DNA of 64,000 nucleotides. Origin: Planotetraspora silvatica. GTDB taxonomy: Bacteria; Actinomycetota; Actinomycetes; Streptosporangiales; Streptosporangiaceae. The position numbers and the translations under genes are program-made. Positions 52,624-61,228 of this stretch are shown here, in pieces; the first letter of the stretch is position 1, and the number at the start of each line of letters is the position of its first letter. The stretch covers positions 1 to 64,000 of the forward strand of contig NZ_BOOQ01000050.1 in assembly GCF_016863315.1 (NCBI RefSeq), read 5' to 3'. The notes beneath the pieces were generated by a model. It searched no databases, was not told where the DNA came from, and saw nothing but the letters and a program-made list of their open reading frames with translations.

Positions 52624-53076
52624 TCATCGCGCCACCACGGAAGTGGCGTAGCCCTGCAGTCGGGGCAGGAACATGTCCCAGCCGCGTTCGTGGTCGTGGA
52701 AGGCATCCTCGAGCACAGCGGCTTCCCAGCCCTTCTCTCGCCAGCCGCTCTCAGTCAGGCGCACAATCGTGCCGTCACCGCAGGGCTCGAGCTCGAAGGT
52801 GACCAGGAGAGAGTTGTCTGCACCGGGCAGCCGACCATCGGGAGCGATCCAGCGGAACGCGAACCTGCGGGGCGGATCCACGTCGACCACCGTGATCGGT
52901 TCGACCCCCGCGTGGTCGCCCCACACCAGTTCGCCGACCGCGCCTGGCGCGGGCTCAAACGACGCGTCGTCGGACCACCACATCTTGATGTGCTCAGGAC
53001 GACTCACCACATCGAACACGATCTCCGGTGCCGCGTCGACGCGGATCTCGCGCTCCAACTTTCCGAACTCCACCAC
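52624..53076 (-). CDS. SRPBCC (AHSA1-type) domain protein
   Basis: Product of about 150 residues. It has the START/SRPBCC helix-grip pattern: EREIRVDAAPEIVFDVVSRP (about 6-25), EHIKMWW, ARGWDMFL-like ERGWDMFLPRLQGY at the end. The family binds hydrophobic ligands; the AHSA1 branch is often linked to ArsR regulators, but no ArsR gene is nearby. GGGGGG stands just before two adjacent GTG codons (53076 and 53073), so I prefer a GTG start to the ATG at 53097. It is 57 bp upstream of the SDR-like gene. Confidence 0.75.
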   Translation of the reverse strand: MVEFGKLEREIRVDAAPEIVFDVVSRPEHIKMWWSDDASFEPAPGAVGELVWGDHAGVEPITVVDVDPPRRFAFRWIAPDGRLPGADNSLLVTFELEPCGDGTIVRLTESGWREKGWEAAVLEDAFHDHERGWDMFLPRLQGYATSVVAR

Positions 53077-53342
53077 AGCCCCCCAATAAGCAACCATCGG
53101 TTGCGTGTGACTCTAACGGTCACACCGGCGACCCGCAACCTCATGTTGCGTAATGACCGTGAGTCGACCCGAGGGGACGCTTGACCAGGCGACGGCGGCC
53201 TTGGGTGCGGGAGTGACGGCCGTGCCGAGGTACGGATCGCTCATGCACGACTGCGTTGGAGCAAGTCATCCATCGATGGCACTCGGACGGCGATCCATCA
53301 CGCGGTCTCGCCGTAGCGTGGGGCCTAGCGTGTGTCGTCCGT

Positions 53343-53384
53343 CGTGGTCGGGCAGCTTTCTCATTCGTCGCGTGCCCGACCACG
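53343..53384 (-). terminator. Hairpin after the alpha/beta hydrolase pair
   Basis: CGTGGTCGGGCA and TGCCCGACCACG form a perfect 12-bp stem with an 18-nt loop, 11 bp beyond the stop of the minus-strand hydrolase gene. The 240 bp to the left contain no recognisable gene. Confidence 0.7.
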
Positions 53385-53395
53385 CCCGGCTTCGG

Positions 53396-53860
53396 TCAGT
53401 CGTGTACGTGGCCGACGGCGTCGAAGACGGCGGCGGCCACCGCCTCGGGCTGAGACGCCCCGACGGCGTGGGAGGCACCCGCGAGCTCACGAGTTCCCCG
53501 CGAGCCGGCGCGTTCGGCCATGAACCTCAGCGCCGCGGCCGGAATGTTGAGATCGCGATCACCATGAACGAACCACGACGGCTTGGCACGCCAACCCGGC
53601 TCGCCCACCGTCAGCCCATCAGTCAGCGCCCGCTCGGTCACGCCCCCATAGGAATGGCCGACCAGAACAACTGGCCGGCCCAGCCCGGCGATCACGTCAC
53701 GCACGTAGGCCGCGTCACCCTCCACACTCCGCAACGGGTTCGCCACCGCGACCGCCGACAGCCCACGGCCGTGCAAACGCTGGATGACACGATTCCAACT
53801 CGCCGACTCAGCGAACGCACCATGGACCAGGACGACAACGGGCTGTTCGGTAATGGTCAT
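53396..53860 (-). pseudogene. Alpha/beta hydrolase missing its central segment
   Basis: The frame is open for 154 codons. It starts as a complete alpha/beta hydrolase (VVVLVHGAFAESASWNRVIQ; VVLVGHSYGG, nucleophile Ser). Immediately after the elbow it continues VTERALTDGL and runs to the end with GDRDLNIPAAALRF and the catalytic-His region ASHAVGAS. Relatives have about 230 residues, with some 75-80 more between the elbow and TERALTDG. The missing block includes the lid and core helices. An in-frame deletion is the simplest explanation; the product may be stable but is probably inactive. It overlaps the preceding gene by ATGA. Confidence 0.7.
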
Positions 53861-54819
53861 GAATTCACCTTTCCAGAGGTCAGAGCAGTCTTAAGTACCT
53901 CGATGGCCTGCGCGATCGCGGCGCCTGCCGCCGCGGTCGAGCGGACGGGATTGAGCATCATGAAGTCATGCAGCGTGCCGTTGTAGTGGACGCTGATGGT
54001 AGGCACCCCCGCCGCGATCAGCTTGCGGGCGTAAGCCTCACCCTCGTCGCGCAACACGTCGTTCTCGTCCACAACGACGAACGCCGGCGGCAGGTCTTCG
54101 AGATCGGCAAGGGTGGCGCGTAGCGGTGAGGCGGTGATCTCGGCACGCTGGGCGGGGTCAATGGTGTAGGCGTCCCAGAACCAGGCCATGGCGTTTGCGG
54201 TCAGGTAGGGGCCGTCGGCGAACTCGCGGTAGCTGTCGGTGTTCTGTGCGGCGTCGGTGACCGGGTAGTACAGCGACTAATGCACGAAGGTCACGTCGCC
54301 TCGCCGCTTGGCCAGGATGGTCAGCGCGGCGGTCATGTTGCCGCCGACCGAGTCGCCGGCCACCGCCAGCCGGGAGGCGTCCAGCCCTTCCTTCGCGCCG
54401 TGCCGCGTGATCCATTGCGCGGTGGCGTACGCCTGCTCGATCGCCACCGGGTAACGGGCCTCGGGCGAACGGTCATACTCCACGAACACCACTGCGGCCT
54501 GGGCGCCGACGGCCAGCTCGCGCACCAGCCGGTCGTGCGTGCCGGCGTTCCCCAGCACCCATCCGCCCCCATGGACGTAAAGGACGACGGGCAGCGTCCC
54601 GGCCGCTCCGGCGGGCTTGACGATGCGCACCCGCACGTCGCCGACCTCGGCCGCAACCGTGATCCACTTCTCCGCGACGTCGAGCTTGTCGATCGGTGCG
54701 GCCTGCAGGTCGTCCAGGACCTTGCGGGCGCCGTCGGTGCCAAGCTCGTACAGGAAGGGCGGCTTCGACGTCGCCTTCGCCAGCTCCTGGGCGGACGGCT
54801 CAAGGATGTGTCTGCTCAT
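53857..54819 (-). pseudogene. HSL-type alpha/beta hydrolase with an in-frame amber codon
   Basis: From the ATG at 54819 (GAGAAGG upstream) the frame encodes a hormone-sensitive-lipase-type esterase: YVHGGGWVLGN (oxyanion HGGG, about 85-95), VFVEYDRSPEARYPVAIEQA and the nucleophile AGDSVGGNMT (about 160-169). At 54277-54279 a TAG interrupts it, exactly where related proteins have a residue before SLYYPVTD. The same frame then continues intact to 53857 with the acid (VVVDENDVLRDEG) and His (TLHDFM) of the triad. A single CAG-to-TAG change explains it. Unless suppressed, the product lacks two triad residues. Confidence 0.8.
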
Positions 54820-54992
54820 GATGTGCCTTCTCTGCTCGTGATTCTTGATGGTCGGCCAGTGCGCCCCGGCCCGGTACTGCTCGCGCGAGTCGAGCTCCCG
54901 GCGGATCCCGCGTTCACGCCGTGGGGGAACACCGCCGGACACGACGTACGGGCGTTCCGGAGCACGACGATCCGCCACCGGTCGCCGACGCT

Positions 54993-56063
54993 CTACCGGC
55001 GCAGGTCGGGGGCGACGTATTCGAAGGTCGGCCCGGCCGCGGTGCCGTCCTCGTCCGGCATCCGCATCAGGGCCTGGGCTTGGGCCTTGAGCGCGTACAT
55101 GGTGCCGGTGGCGACGGCGAGCAGCTTCGGGCTGCCGTTGAACGCCTGTTCCAGCAGGTGAAGGAGGCCGCAGTAAGTGTGGTTGAACTCTTCCTGAGCC
55201 GTGCGGATCGCACTGCCCACGGCATGATCGGCCAGCCTCGGGTTGCGTCTCATCGGACGGACGCCGGCGAGATCCACGCAGATCGCCTCGCCGGTGGGGC
55301 CGGACTGAGGCGTGTCGCCGCGCCGGTACCGCCGGCCCACCTTGAGCTCCTGGAACCGGTAGAAGTGCCCCACCTCATCCCGATCAGGATGGAAGACGTC
55401 CTGGTCGCCGTCCCAGACCTCGCCGCGGGCCGTACCCTCGCCCTGCTCGACGATCTCCTCCAACGCCGCCAGCGCCGACGCCAGATCCGTGACCGCGATC
55501 AACCGCCCCGCGGTGTGCCGGAAGTGACCGGCGTCCACCTGGCGAACCGGATCACCGCTGAAGACCTCCCGCTCCCCGAGCCGGTCGCACAGATGGCGTA
55601 ATCCCTGTTCGATCGCGTCGTAGAACTGCCCGATCGTCTCGTAGTCCTCGCCCTCCGCCGCAGCACCAGGCGGCGCCGGCCGCTCGATCCGCAAGAACAT
55701 CTCCAGCGCTTCCCCGCCGAAGGGAAGCAGCGACAACTCCAAAGACCGATCGCCATGCGGCAGCCGCCGCGGATGCGACGGCAACATCCCCGGCATGTCC
55801 AGCCGCGGGCGGCCCCCGACGGCGTTCAACAGGTTCGCCGCCAACGTCAGATGCAACATCTCCTCGACGAAGACGCCGCCCACCACATCCACGGCTTCCG
55901 GATTCCGCTCCGGGTCCAGCGAATACAACGCACATAAGTAAGGCGGCAACGTCGCATGTTCCAACTCGATCGCCCACTGCAGATGCTCACGAAGGCCGTC
56001 GAGCGTGTCGATCCGCACCGACGAACCCGGAACGGCCGACCCTTGCTGCTCTATGTGATTCAT
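54993..56063 (-). CDS. VioB-type ferritin-like protein
   Basis: Product of 356 residues from the ATG at 56063 (GGAGGA upstream). It fits the ferritin-like domain seen in VioB/RebD (iminophenyl-pyruvate dimer synthase): HLQWAIELEHATLPPYLCAL (E33, H36), VFVEEMLHLTLAANLLNAVG (E67, E68, H71) and DEVGHFYRFQEL. These residues suit a metal site. VioB/RebD make an indole dimer with haem, but most short relatives like this one are uncharacterised. A small, very acidic protein is encoded 80 bp upstream on the same strand, and both may form one unit. Confidence 0.8.
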   Translation of the reverse strand: MNHIEQQGSAVPGSSVRIDTLDGLREHLQWAIELEHATLPPYLCALYSLDPERNPEAVDVVGGVFVEEMLHLTLAANLLNAVGGRPRLDMPGMLPSHPRRLPHGDRSLELSLLPFGGEALEMFLRIERPAPPGAAAEGEDYETIGQFYDAIEQGLRHLCDRLGEREVFSGDPVRQVDAGHFRHTAGRLIAVTDLASALAALEEIVEQGEGTARGEVWDGDQDVFHPDRDEVGHFYRFQELKVGRRYRRGDTPQSGPTGEAICVDLAGVRPMRRNPRLADHAVGSAIRTAQEEFNHTYCGLLHLLEQAFNGSPKLLAVATGTMYALKAQAQALMRMPDEDGTAAGPTFEYVAPDLRR

Positions 56064-56143
56064 ATGGTGTCTTTCCTCCGGTGTCTTGCCTCGGCTGTCT
56101 GAAGGGGTGGATTTCACCGGCGCCGGGCGGGTGCCGGGGCTCG

Positions 56144-56374
56144 TCACACGCGCGGATCATCTGGCCGGTGGTCGCCCTCCAGCGCCTCGACGGCGCCGAG
56201 TAGGCCACGCAGGCCGACCTCCTCGCGCTCGACGTCCGTCGGATCGAACTGCCAGTCGGTGACAGGCAGGTTCATGACCTCCTCCGCACGGCTCGACTCG
56301 ACCAGGGTCACCTCCTCTTCGACCTCGATCTCGAGCTCGTACAGAAATCCGTCTTCGCCGCTCGTGGCGTTCAT
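56144..56374 (-). CDS. Small, highly acidic protein upstream of the ferritin-like gene
   Basis: Product of 76 residues starting at the ATG at 56374, with GGAGG five bases upstream. About one third of residues are Asp or Glu, there is no Lys and no Cys; stretches such as LYELEIEVEEEVTLVESSRA dominate. I do not recognise the family. The strong ribosome site and placement before the ferritin-like gene suggest a real gene. It could be an accessory metal chaperone, or a precursor peptide modified by the enzyme; both are speculation. Confidence 0.6.
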   Translation of the reverse strand: MNATSGEDGFLYELEIEVEEEVTLVESSRAEEVMNLPVTDWQFDPTDVEREEVGLRGLLGAVEALEGDHRPDDPRV

Positions 56375-56462
56375 CGTTCCTCCATGCATGGCTGGGATGT
56401 GTGTTCGGGGGGCCGGCTGAAGGCGTGGATCGCCCGCAGGCAGATCTGCCCGGAGACGAACA

Positions 56463-56498
56463 GGCGGGCGAAGCGCCCGCCCTGGCGAGTCGCCAGGG
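56463..56498. terminator. Two tandem hairpins upstream of the acidic-protein gene
   Basis: GGCGGGCG-AAG-CGCCCGCC (56463-56481) is followed directly by CCCTGGCGA-G-TCGCCAGGG (56480-56498), a perfect 9-bp stem. They lie between the NmrA-like gene (ending 56663) and the next start (56374), both minus strand. They probably terminate the NmrA-like transcript; an attenuator for the downstream genes is also possible. Confidence 0.55.
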
Positions 56499-56662
56499 CG
56501 GAGGCGGGACCGGCCCGATGGCGGGCCGCGATGTAGTCCGAACAGCCGCGCGGCGGCCCCGCATGCGGTCGGCATCGGTTCCAGCAGGATCGGCCGGGCT
56601 CCTGTTGTCCGCCGGTCGCCTCTTGCGGTCATGCCGTGGGCATGGAGCCACCTGTCGCTGAT

Positions 56663-57418
56663 CTACTTTCCGGTGGCGGTCCGGTCGAGCCAGTCGCGGT
56701 ATCGGATCTGGCCGAGGGTGGCGCCGTCACCGGGCACCAGCGTGCGCTCGCCCGGCACGCTGCCGAAGTAGCGCGCCTGCGGGTCGGTGACCACCTCACG
56801 CGGGTCGCCCCAGGCGGCCAGGGCCGTACGGAAGAACTCGTCCATCCGGAACTGCTCGGGCCCGGCCACCTCCACCCTGCCGTTCAGCGGCGTCCCGACT
56901 GCGACCCGGCCGACCGCCTGAGCGACGTCCTCGCCCGCCATGGGCTGGAAGAGCACGGGCGCGATCCGCACCTTGTCGCCGTCCGTGGCCTCGTCCGCGA
57001 TGCCGCGGACGAACTCGAAGAACTGAGTCGCGTGCACGAGCGAGAACGGGATCGACGAATTCTCGATCAGCTTCTCCTGAACGATCTTCGCCGCGAAGTA
57101 GCCGTTCTCCGGCATCTTCTCCGTGCCCACAACCGACACCGCGACGTGGTGACCGACACCCGCCGCCGCCTCCGCCGCGAGCAGATTACGCGTGGAGGTC
57201 TCGAAGAACTGCAGCACCGCGGCCCGCTCGAACGACGGAGAGTTCGACACGTCGACCACCACCTGCGCGCCCGCCAGCACCTCGGCCAGCCCTTCGCCGG
57301 TGAGGGTGTTGACCCCGGTGCTCGGCGCCGCCGCCACCGCTTCGTGGCCGTGCTCCCCCAGCTTTGTCACGAGCTTCGACCCGATGAGGCCGGTCCCGCC
57401 AATTACCACGATCTTCAT
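56663..57418 (-). CDS. NAD(P)-binding NmrA-like atypical SDR
   Basis: Product of 251 residues from the ATG at 57418. The N-terminus IVVIGGTGLIGSKLVTKLGE is the GxxGxxG dinucleotide site of extended/atypical SDRs. HHVAVSVVGTEKMPENGYFA and AKIVQEKLIENSSIPFSLVH follow, as in NmrA/QOR2-like proteins. These act as NADPH sensors or reductases of small quinones. The family is often next to ECF sigma genes, and the relic of one lies 360 bp upstream (57779-57931). Confidence 0.85.
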   Translation of the reverse strand: MKIVVIGGTGLIGSKLVTKLGEHGHEAVAAAPSTGVNTLTGEGLAEVLAGAQVVVDVSNSPSFERAAVLQFFETSTRNLLAAEAAAGVGHHVAVSVVGTEKMPENGYFAAKIVQEKLIENSSIPFSLVHATQFFEFVRGIADEATDGDKVRIAPVLFQPMAGEDVAQAVGRVAVGTPLNGRVEVAGPEQFRMDEFFRTALAAWGDPREVVTDPQARYFGSVPGERTLVPGDGATLGQIRYRDWLDRTATGK

Positions 57419-57588
57419 GATGAGCCTTCTTGTCCGCCGGGGCACTTGATCGCCGCCGGTCGCCAGTTAAGACAGGACAACCCTCCGGCATGTGACAGCT
57501 CCAGCGAAAAATTCTGGAGCGCACGCCGCCCGGGTCGACTCGTGGCCGGTCCAGCCCCTGCTGGAAGGCGCTGCCAGCCGATGACGGG

Positions 57589-57714
57589 CAGGATTCCGCC
57601 CTCCCCCCGTAGCGCTTTGGAAGCAAGGGTGCCCGCCGCGTTCTCGGGTGCGATGAGACCCGACGGGTGGAACTGCACCAGCTCGGCGTCGCGGATGTGG
57701 CAGCCTGCGAGCAC
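57589..57714 (-). pseudogene. Remnant of a succinate dehydrogenase/fumarate reductase-type flavoprotein
   Basis: The minus-strand reading from about 57714 gives CHIRDAELVQFHPSGLIAPE and then AGTLASKALRGEGGIL. This is the highly conserved block around the substrate-binding His and catalytic Arg of the SdhA/FrdA/L-aspartate oxidase family. The frame then leaves the family, and nothing of the roughly 550-residue enzyme is recognisable on either side. It is a gene fragment. Confidence 0.6.
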
Positions 57715-57778
57715 GGCCAGCCGGGACGAGTCCCCCGTGTTCTCGTCCCGCCGAGAGGAGGTGCGCCGCCAAGTTGGC

Positions 57779-57931
57779 GGCGATCACGCCTACCATGCGA
57801 CCCGCGCCGACCTGCTGCGCCGGCTGGGCCGCAGTCAGAAGTCGCGCGCGGCGTACGGCAAAGCCATCGAGCTTGCAGGCAACACCGCCGAGACCGCCTA
57901 CCTGACACGCCGCCGCGACCAGCTGGGGTAG
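57779..57931 (+). pseudogene. 3' remnant of an ECF sigma factor (SigJ/DUF6596 type)
   Basis: The last 50 codons before the TAG at 57929 read GDHAYHATRADLLRRLGRSQ, then AAYGKAIELAGNTAETAYLT and RRRDQL. This is the TPR-like C-terminus of the long ECF sigma factors of the SigI/DUF6596 group. No sigma-2 or sigma-4 region is found upstream. These sigma genes often neighbour small enzyme genes such as NmrA-like proteins, so the fragment is likely a relic of a former regulator. Confidence 0.65.
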
Positions 57932-57997
57932 TGCCGGTCGCAGCCGGTTGCAGCCGCTTCGGCGTGGGCGAGGCCGACGCGGTACGGCCGGCTCGGC

Positions 57998-58513
57998 TCA
58001 GCGCTTCTTCTTCCCCGGGGCCTTGACGATCCGGGCACGGACCTGCGGGCGGGTGACGCTCCAGGCGACGCCCAGCAGCAGCAGTCCCTGCACGGCCTGC
58101 TCCACGCGGGCCCACATCGGGTACGGGCCGGGCAGCAGCACCAGGGCGGCGATGCCGATCGGACCGACCACCGACACCCACAGCATGCGCATCCACGCCG
58201 AGCGGGCGCCGTCACGCATCCTGGCAGCCCAGCGCAGCGACAGCAGCGCCAGCAGCAGCACGCCGGCCGCCCGGATCCACACCACGGGGTCGAGACCCTC
58301 GCGGAAGAGGAACGCCAGACCGAGAAAGCCCACGCTGAGGCCGACGTTGGCCCGGAGCAGCGTGAAGGTCCATCGCGTCGGGGCATCGACGGCGGCAGGG
58401 GCAGGAGTGGGAATCGGAACCGGGACAGGATTGGCGAAGACGTCGGACCCGGCGGCGGGACCAGCGGTGACGGAGGCGGGAACGGTAGCGGGGGCGGTGT
58501 GCTGAGCGGTCAT
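57998..58513 (-). CDS. Four-helix membrane protein of unknown function
   Basis: Product of 171 residues from the ATG at 58513. A Pro/Ala/Thr-rich N-terminus (about 1-45) precedes four hydrophobic segments (about 55-75, 80-95, 112-130 and 138-155). The C-terminus is basic (KAPGKKKR). No catalytic motif is visible. It is divergent from a two-component system (58680) and may be one of its targets. Confidence 0.6.
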   Translation of the reverse strand: MTAQHTAPATVPASVTAGPAAGSDVFANPVPVPIPTPAPAAVDAPTRWTFTLLRANVGLSVGFLGLAFLFREGLDPVVWIRAAGVLLLALLSLRWAARMRDGARSAWMRMLWVSVVGPIGIAALVLLPGPYPMWARVEQAVQGLLLLGVAWSVTRPQVRARIVKAPGKKKR

Positions 58514-58679
58514 CGTCCTGAACCTTTCGCAGTGTGTTGCGGTGATGTGGATGACGCTACGGATCAAGCACTGGCTGCCGGTATCCCGTTAGCCACCGTC
58601 CCGGGTGGGGCTGGACCCACTTGATCGCGGGGCCCAGGTGGGTACGCTCACCTCAGCGGGGGACGGCACACTTGGGGCT

Positions 58680-60014
58680 GTGGTGAACATCTGGGCGCCG
58701 GCCCGCGCGCACGGCGTGGCACTGACCCGCGGCCTGCTGCTCACCGGTCTGAAACCGGTGGCGACCGTGCTGGCCCTGCTCCCGGTTCTCGTCGTCGCCG
58801 ACGGCTACGCCGGCGTGGTGTCCCTGACGCTGCTGATGATGTTCGTCCTCGGCCGCCGACTCGCCGGGCTGAGTCGTAAGCTGGCCGGTCGCTGGGGCGG
58901 CGTCGAGATCCCGGCCCCCTACCTGCCCCGCCCGGCGCTCAAGCAGGCCGAGCACGGGTGGTACTGGACCGGGTACGACTACCATCGCTCGCGCTGGGCG
59001 GCCAAGGCCTCGCTCTACACGAACTGGTTCTTCCGCGACCCCGCGAGCTGGCGCGACATGCTCTGGCTGCTGGTCGATCCGGTGGTCGGCGGCGTGTTGG
59101 CGCTGGCGCCCGCCGCGCTGGTCGCCTACGGGCTGGCGAGCGCGGTGCTGGCGTGGCTCCCCTGGAATGGCGCCGACCTGCCGGAGTTGGCGAGATACGG
59201 CGTCATCCACGGCGGCTCCACCACCACGGCTCTGCTCGCCACGCTGGCCGGAGCGGCCATCCTGCTCCTCGGGGTCGCCGCGGCGCCCTCGGCCGTGCGC
59301 GCGCACGCGCGCTGGACCCGGGCGCTGCTGGCCCCCACCAGACAGGCGTGGCTCGCCCGCCGCGTCGAGCGCCTCACCGAGACCCGCACCGACGCGATCA
59401 ACGCGCAGGCCGCCGAGCTGCGCCGAATCGAGCGCGACCTGCACGACGGCGCCCAGGCCAGGCTGGTGGCGATCGGCATGACGCTCGGTGCGGCCGAGCA
59501 GTTGCTGCGGACCGACCCCCCAGCCGTCGCCCCGCTCCTCGCGGAGGCCCGCGAAAGCTCGGCCGCCGCGCTGCGTGAGCTGCGCGACCTGGTGCACGGA
59601 ATCTACCCGCCGGTACTGGCCGAACGCGGCCTCGGCGACGCGCTGCGCCTGATGGCCCTGGAGAACCCGCTGGACGTCACCGTCCAGGCCGATCTGTCCG
59701 GCAGACCGGAGCCGCCGCTCGAGTCCGCCGCCTATTTCGCGGTGTCCGAGGCGCTCACCAACGTAGTCCGGCACGCCTGCGCACGTCACGCGCAGGTGGA
59801 GATACGGCACGACGGCGAGTTGCTGCGCATCGTCGTGCGCGACGACGGCCAGGGCGGCGCCGACCCTTCGCGCGGCTCGGGCCTGCGGGGGCTGCAGCGC
59901 AGGCTCGGTGTCTTCGACGGTAACGTGATCGTGGACAGCCCCCGTGGTGGTCCGACCGAACTGACGATGGAGATCCCGTGCGCGTTGTCCTCGCCGAGGA
60001 CCTCTACCTCCTGA
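58680..60014 (+). CDS. Sensor histidine kinase with PF13796-type sensor
   Basis: Product of about 444 residues. The N-terminal half has membrane segments and the putative-sensor pattern (TNWFFRDPASWRDMLWLLVD). The HisKA_3 dimerisation helix has the phospho-acceptor in IERDLHDGAQARLVAIGM. The ATPase domain shows the N-box AVSEALTNVVRHA and the G-box RDDGQGGADPSRGSGLRGLQ. The GTG at 58680 or the adjacent one at 58683 is a likely start; 58605 lies in the promoter. It overlaps the response regulator gene by 37 bp. Confidence 0.85.
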   Translation: MVNIWAPARAHGVALTRGLLLTGLKPVATVLALLPVLVVADGYAGVVSLTLLMMFVLGRRLAGLSRKLAGRWGGVEIPAPYLPRPALKQAEHGWYWTGYDYHRSRWAAKASLYTNWFFRDPASWRDMLWLLVDPVVGGVLALAPAALVAYGLASAVLAWLPWNGADLPELARYGVIHGGSTTTALLATLAGAAILLLGVAAAPSAVRAHARWTRALLAPTRQAWLARRVERLTETRTDAINAQAAELRRIERDLHDGAQARLVAIGMTLGAAEQLLRTDPPAVAPLLAEARESSAAALRELRDLVHGIYPPVLAERGLGDALRLMALENPLDVTVQADLSGRPEPPLESAAYFAVSEALTNVVRHACARHAQVEIRHDGELLRIVVRDDGQGGADPSRGSGLRGLQRRLGVFDGNVIVDSPRGGPTELTMEIPCALSSPRTSTS

Positions 60015-60631
60015 GAGACGGGCTGTCCCGGCTCCTCCAGGCCCACGGTCTCGAGGTCGTCGCGGCCGTGGAGAGCGGCCCCGAACTCGCCGACGCCCTG
60101 GCCGAGCACCACCCCGACGTGGCCGTGGTCGACGTGCGGCTGCCGCCCACCTTCACCGACGAGGGCCTGCGAGTCGCGCTGGAGGCCCGCCGGGAGATGC
60201 CCGGCCTCCCCGTGCTGGTGCTCTCGCAGTACGTCCAGCAGCTCTACGCCCGCGAATTACTCGCCGACGGCACCGGCGGCGTCGGCTACCTGCTCAAAGA
60301 CCGTGTCTTCAACGCCGAGCAGTTCGTCGACGCGGTACGGCGGGTCGCCGCCGGGGGCACCGCCATGGACCCCGAGGTGATCTCGCAACTGCTGGCCGGC
60401 ACCGGGCGCGAGAGCACGCTGAGCCGCCTGAACCCGCGCGAGCTCGACGTGCTCGCCCTGATGGCCGAGGGCTATTCCAATGCCATCATCGCCCAGCGCC
60501 TCTTCCTCAGCGAGGGCTCGGTCAGCAAATACACCACCACGATCTTCGCCAAGCTCGACCTCGCGGCCTCGAACGACATCAACCGACGCGTGCTGGCCGT
60601 CCTCGCCTACCTCAACGGCATCGGACCCTGA
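59978..60631 (+). CDS. NarL/LuxR-type response regulator
   Basis: Product of 217 residues from the GTG at 59978. The receiver domain has AEDLYLLRDGL and the phospho-acceptor Asp in VAVVDVRLPP (about 48-51). The C-terminal GerE-type helix-turn-helix is ELDVLALMAEGYSNAIIAQR followed by LFLSEGSVSKYTTTIFAKL. It is the partner of the overlapping kinase. Targets probably include the divergent membrane protein. Confidence 0.9.
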   Translation: MRVVLAEDLYLLRDGLSRLLQAHGLEVVAAVESGPELADALAEHHPDVAVVDVRLPPTFTDEGLRVALEARREMPGLPVLVLSQYVQQLYARELLADGTGGVGYLLKDRVFNAEQFVDAVRRVAAGGTAMDPEVISQLLAGTGRESTLSRLNPRELDVLALMAEGYSNAIIAQRLFLSEGSVSKYTTTIFAKLDLAASNDINRRVLAVLAYLNGIGP

Positions 60632-60660
60632 CCCGCCGTCGAGCGCTGACACGTCAAGAG

Positions 60661-60696
60661 GTTCTCGAAGAAGATGTCGCAGAGGATGTCGAGAAC
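60661..60696. promoter_or_regulatory. Inverted repeat upstream of the VOC gene
   Basis: GTTCTCGA and TCGAGAAC are perfect 8-bp arms 20 nt apart, between the response regulator and the VOC gene. The wide spacing suits either a regulator-binding pair or a terminator; I cannot tell which. Confidence 0.35.
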
Positions 60697-60762
60697 GGCC
60701 TGGCAGCTCCGTCTCAGGGGTGGATGCGGCCACCGGGTCGCACCACACCAAGGAGACCCAGC

Positions 60763-61203
60763 GTGACGATCCAGCGGATGGACAACGTCCTCATCGTTGT
60801 CGACGACCTCGACCGTGTCATTTCGTTCTTCGTCGAACTCGGCATGGAGCTGGAGGGCAAGTCGCCGGTCGAGGGACGTTGGGTGGAGCGTGTCATCGGG
60901 ATCGACGACGTCCGGCAGGACATCGCAATGCTCCGGACCCCGGACGGCCACGGCCGAATCGAGCTGGCGATGTTCCACACGCCGAAGACGGTCAGCGCCG
61001 AGCCGAAGGACGCACCGGCGAACACGCTGGGCATTCGTCGCATCATGTTCGCCGTCGACGACATCGAGGACGTCGTTGCCCGCCTGCGCACCCACGGCGG
61101 CGAACTCGTCGGCGAACTGGCGCAGTACGAGGACAGCTATCGGCTCTGCTACGTCCGCGGCCCCGAGGGCATCATCGTCGGCCTGGCCGAACAGCTCAGC
61201 TGA
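60763..61203 (+). CDS. VOC (glyoxalase/bleomycin-resistance) family protein
   Basis: Product of 146 residues from the GTG at 60763 (AAGGAG upstream). Two beta-alpha-beta-beta-beta repeats of the vicinal-oxygen-chelate fold are seen: one begins MDNVLIVVDDLDRVISFFVE and contains ELAMF, the other begins IRRIMFAVDDIEDVVARL and ends CYVRGPEGIIVGLAEQL. The metal-site residues are partly conserved (E near ELAMF, E in PEGI). The reaction is unknown. Confidence 0.85.
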   Translation: MTIQRMDNVLIVVDDLDRVISFFVELGMELEGKSPVEGRWVERVIGIDDVRQDIAMLRTPDGHGRIELAMFHTPKTVSAEPKDAPANTLGIRRIMFAVDDIEDVVARLRTHGGELVGELAQYEDSYRLCYVRGPEGIIVGLAEQLS

Positions 61204-61228
61204 GGGCCGCGCGCAGCCCCGGGCCGGC

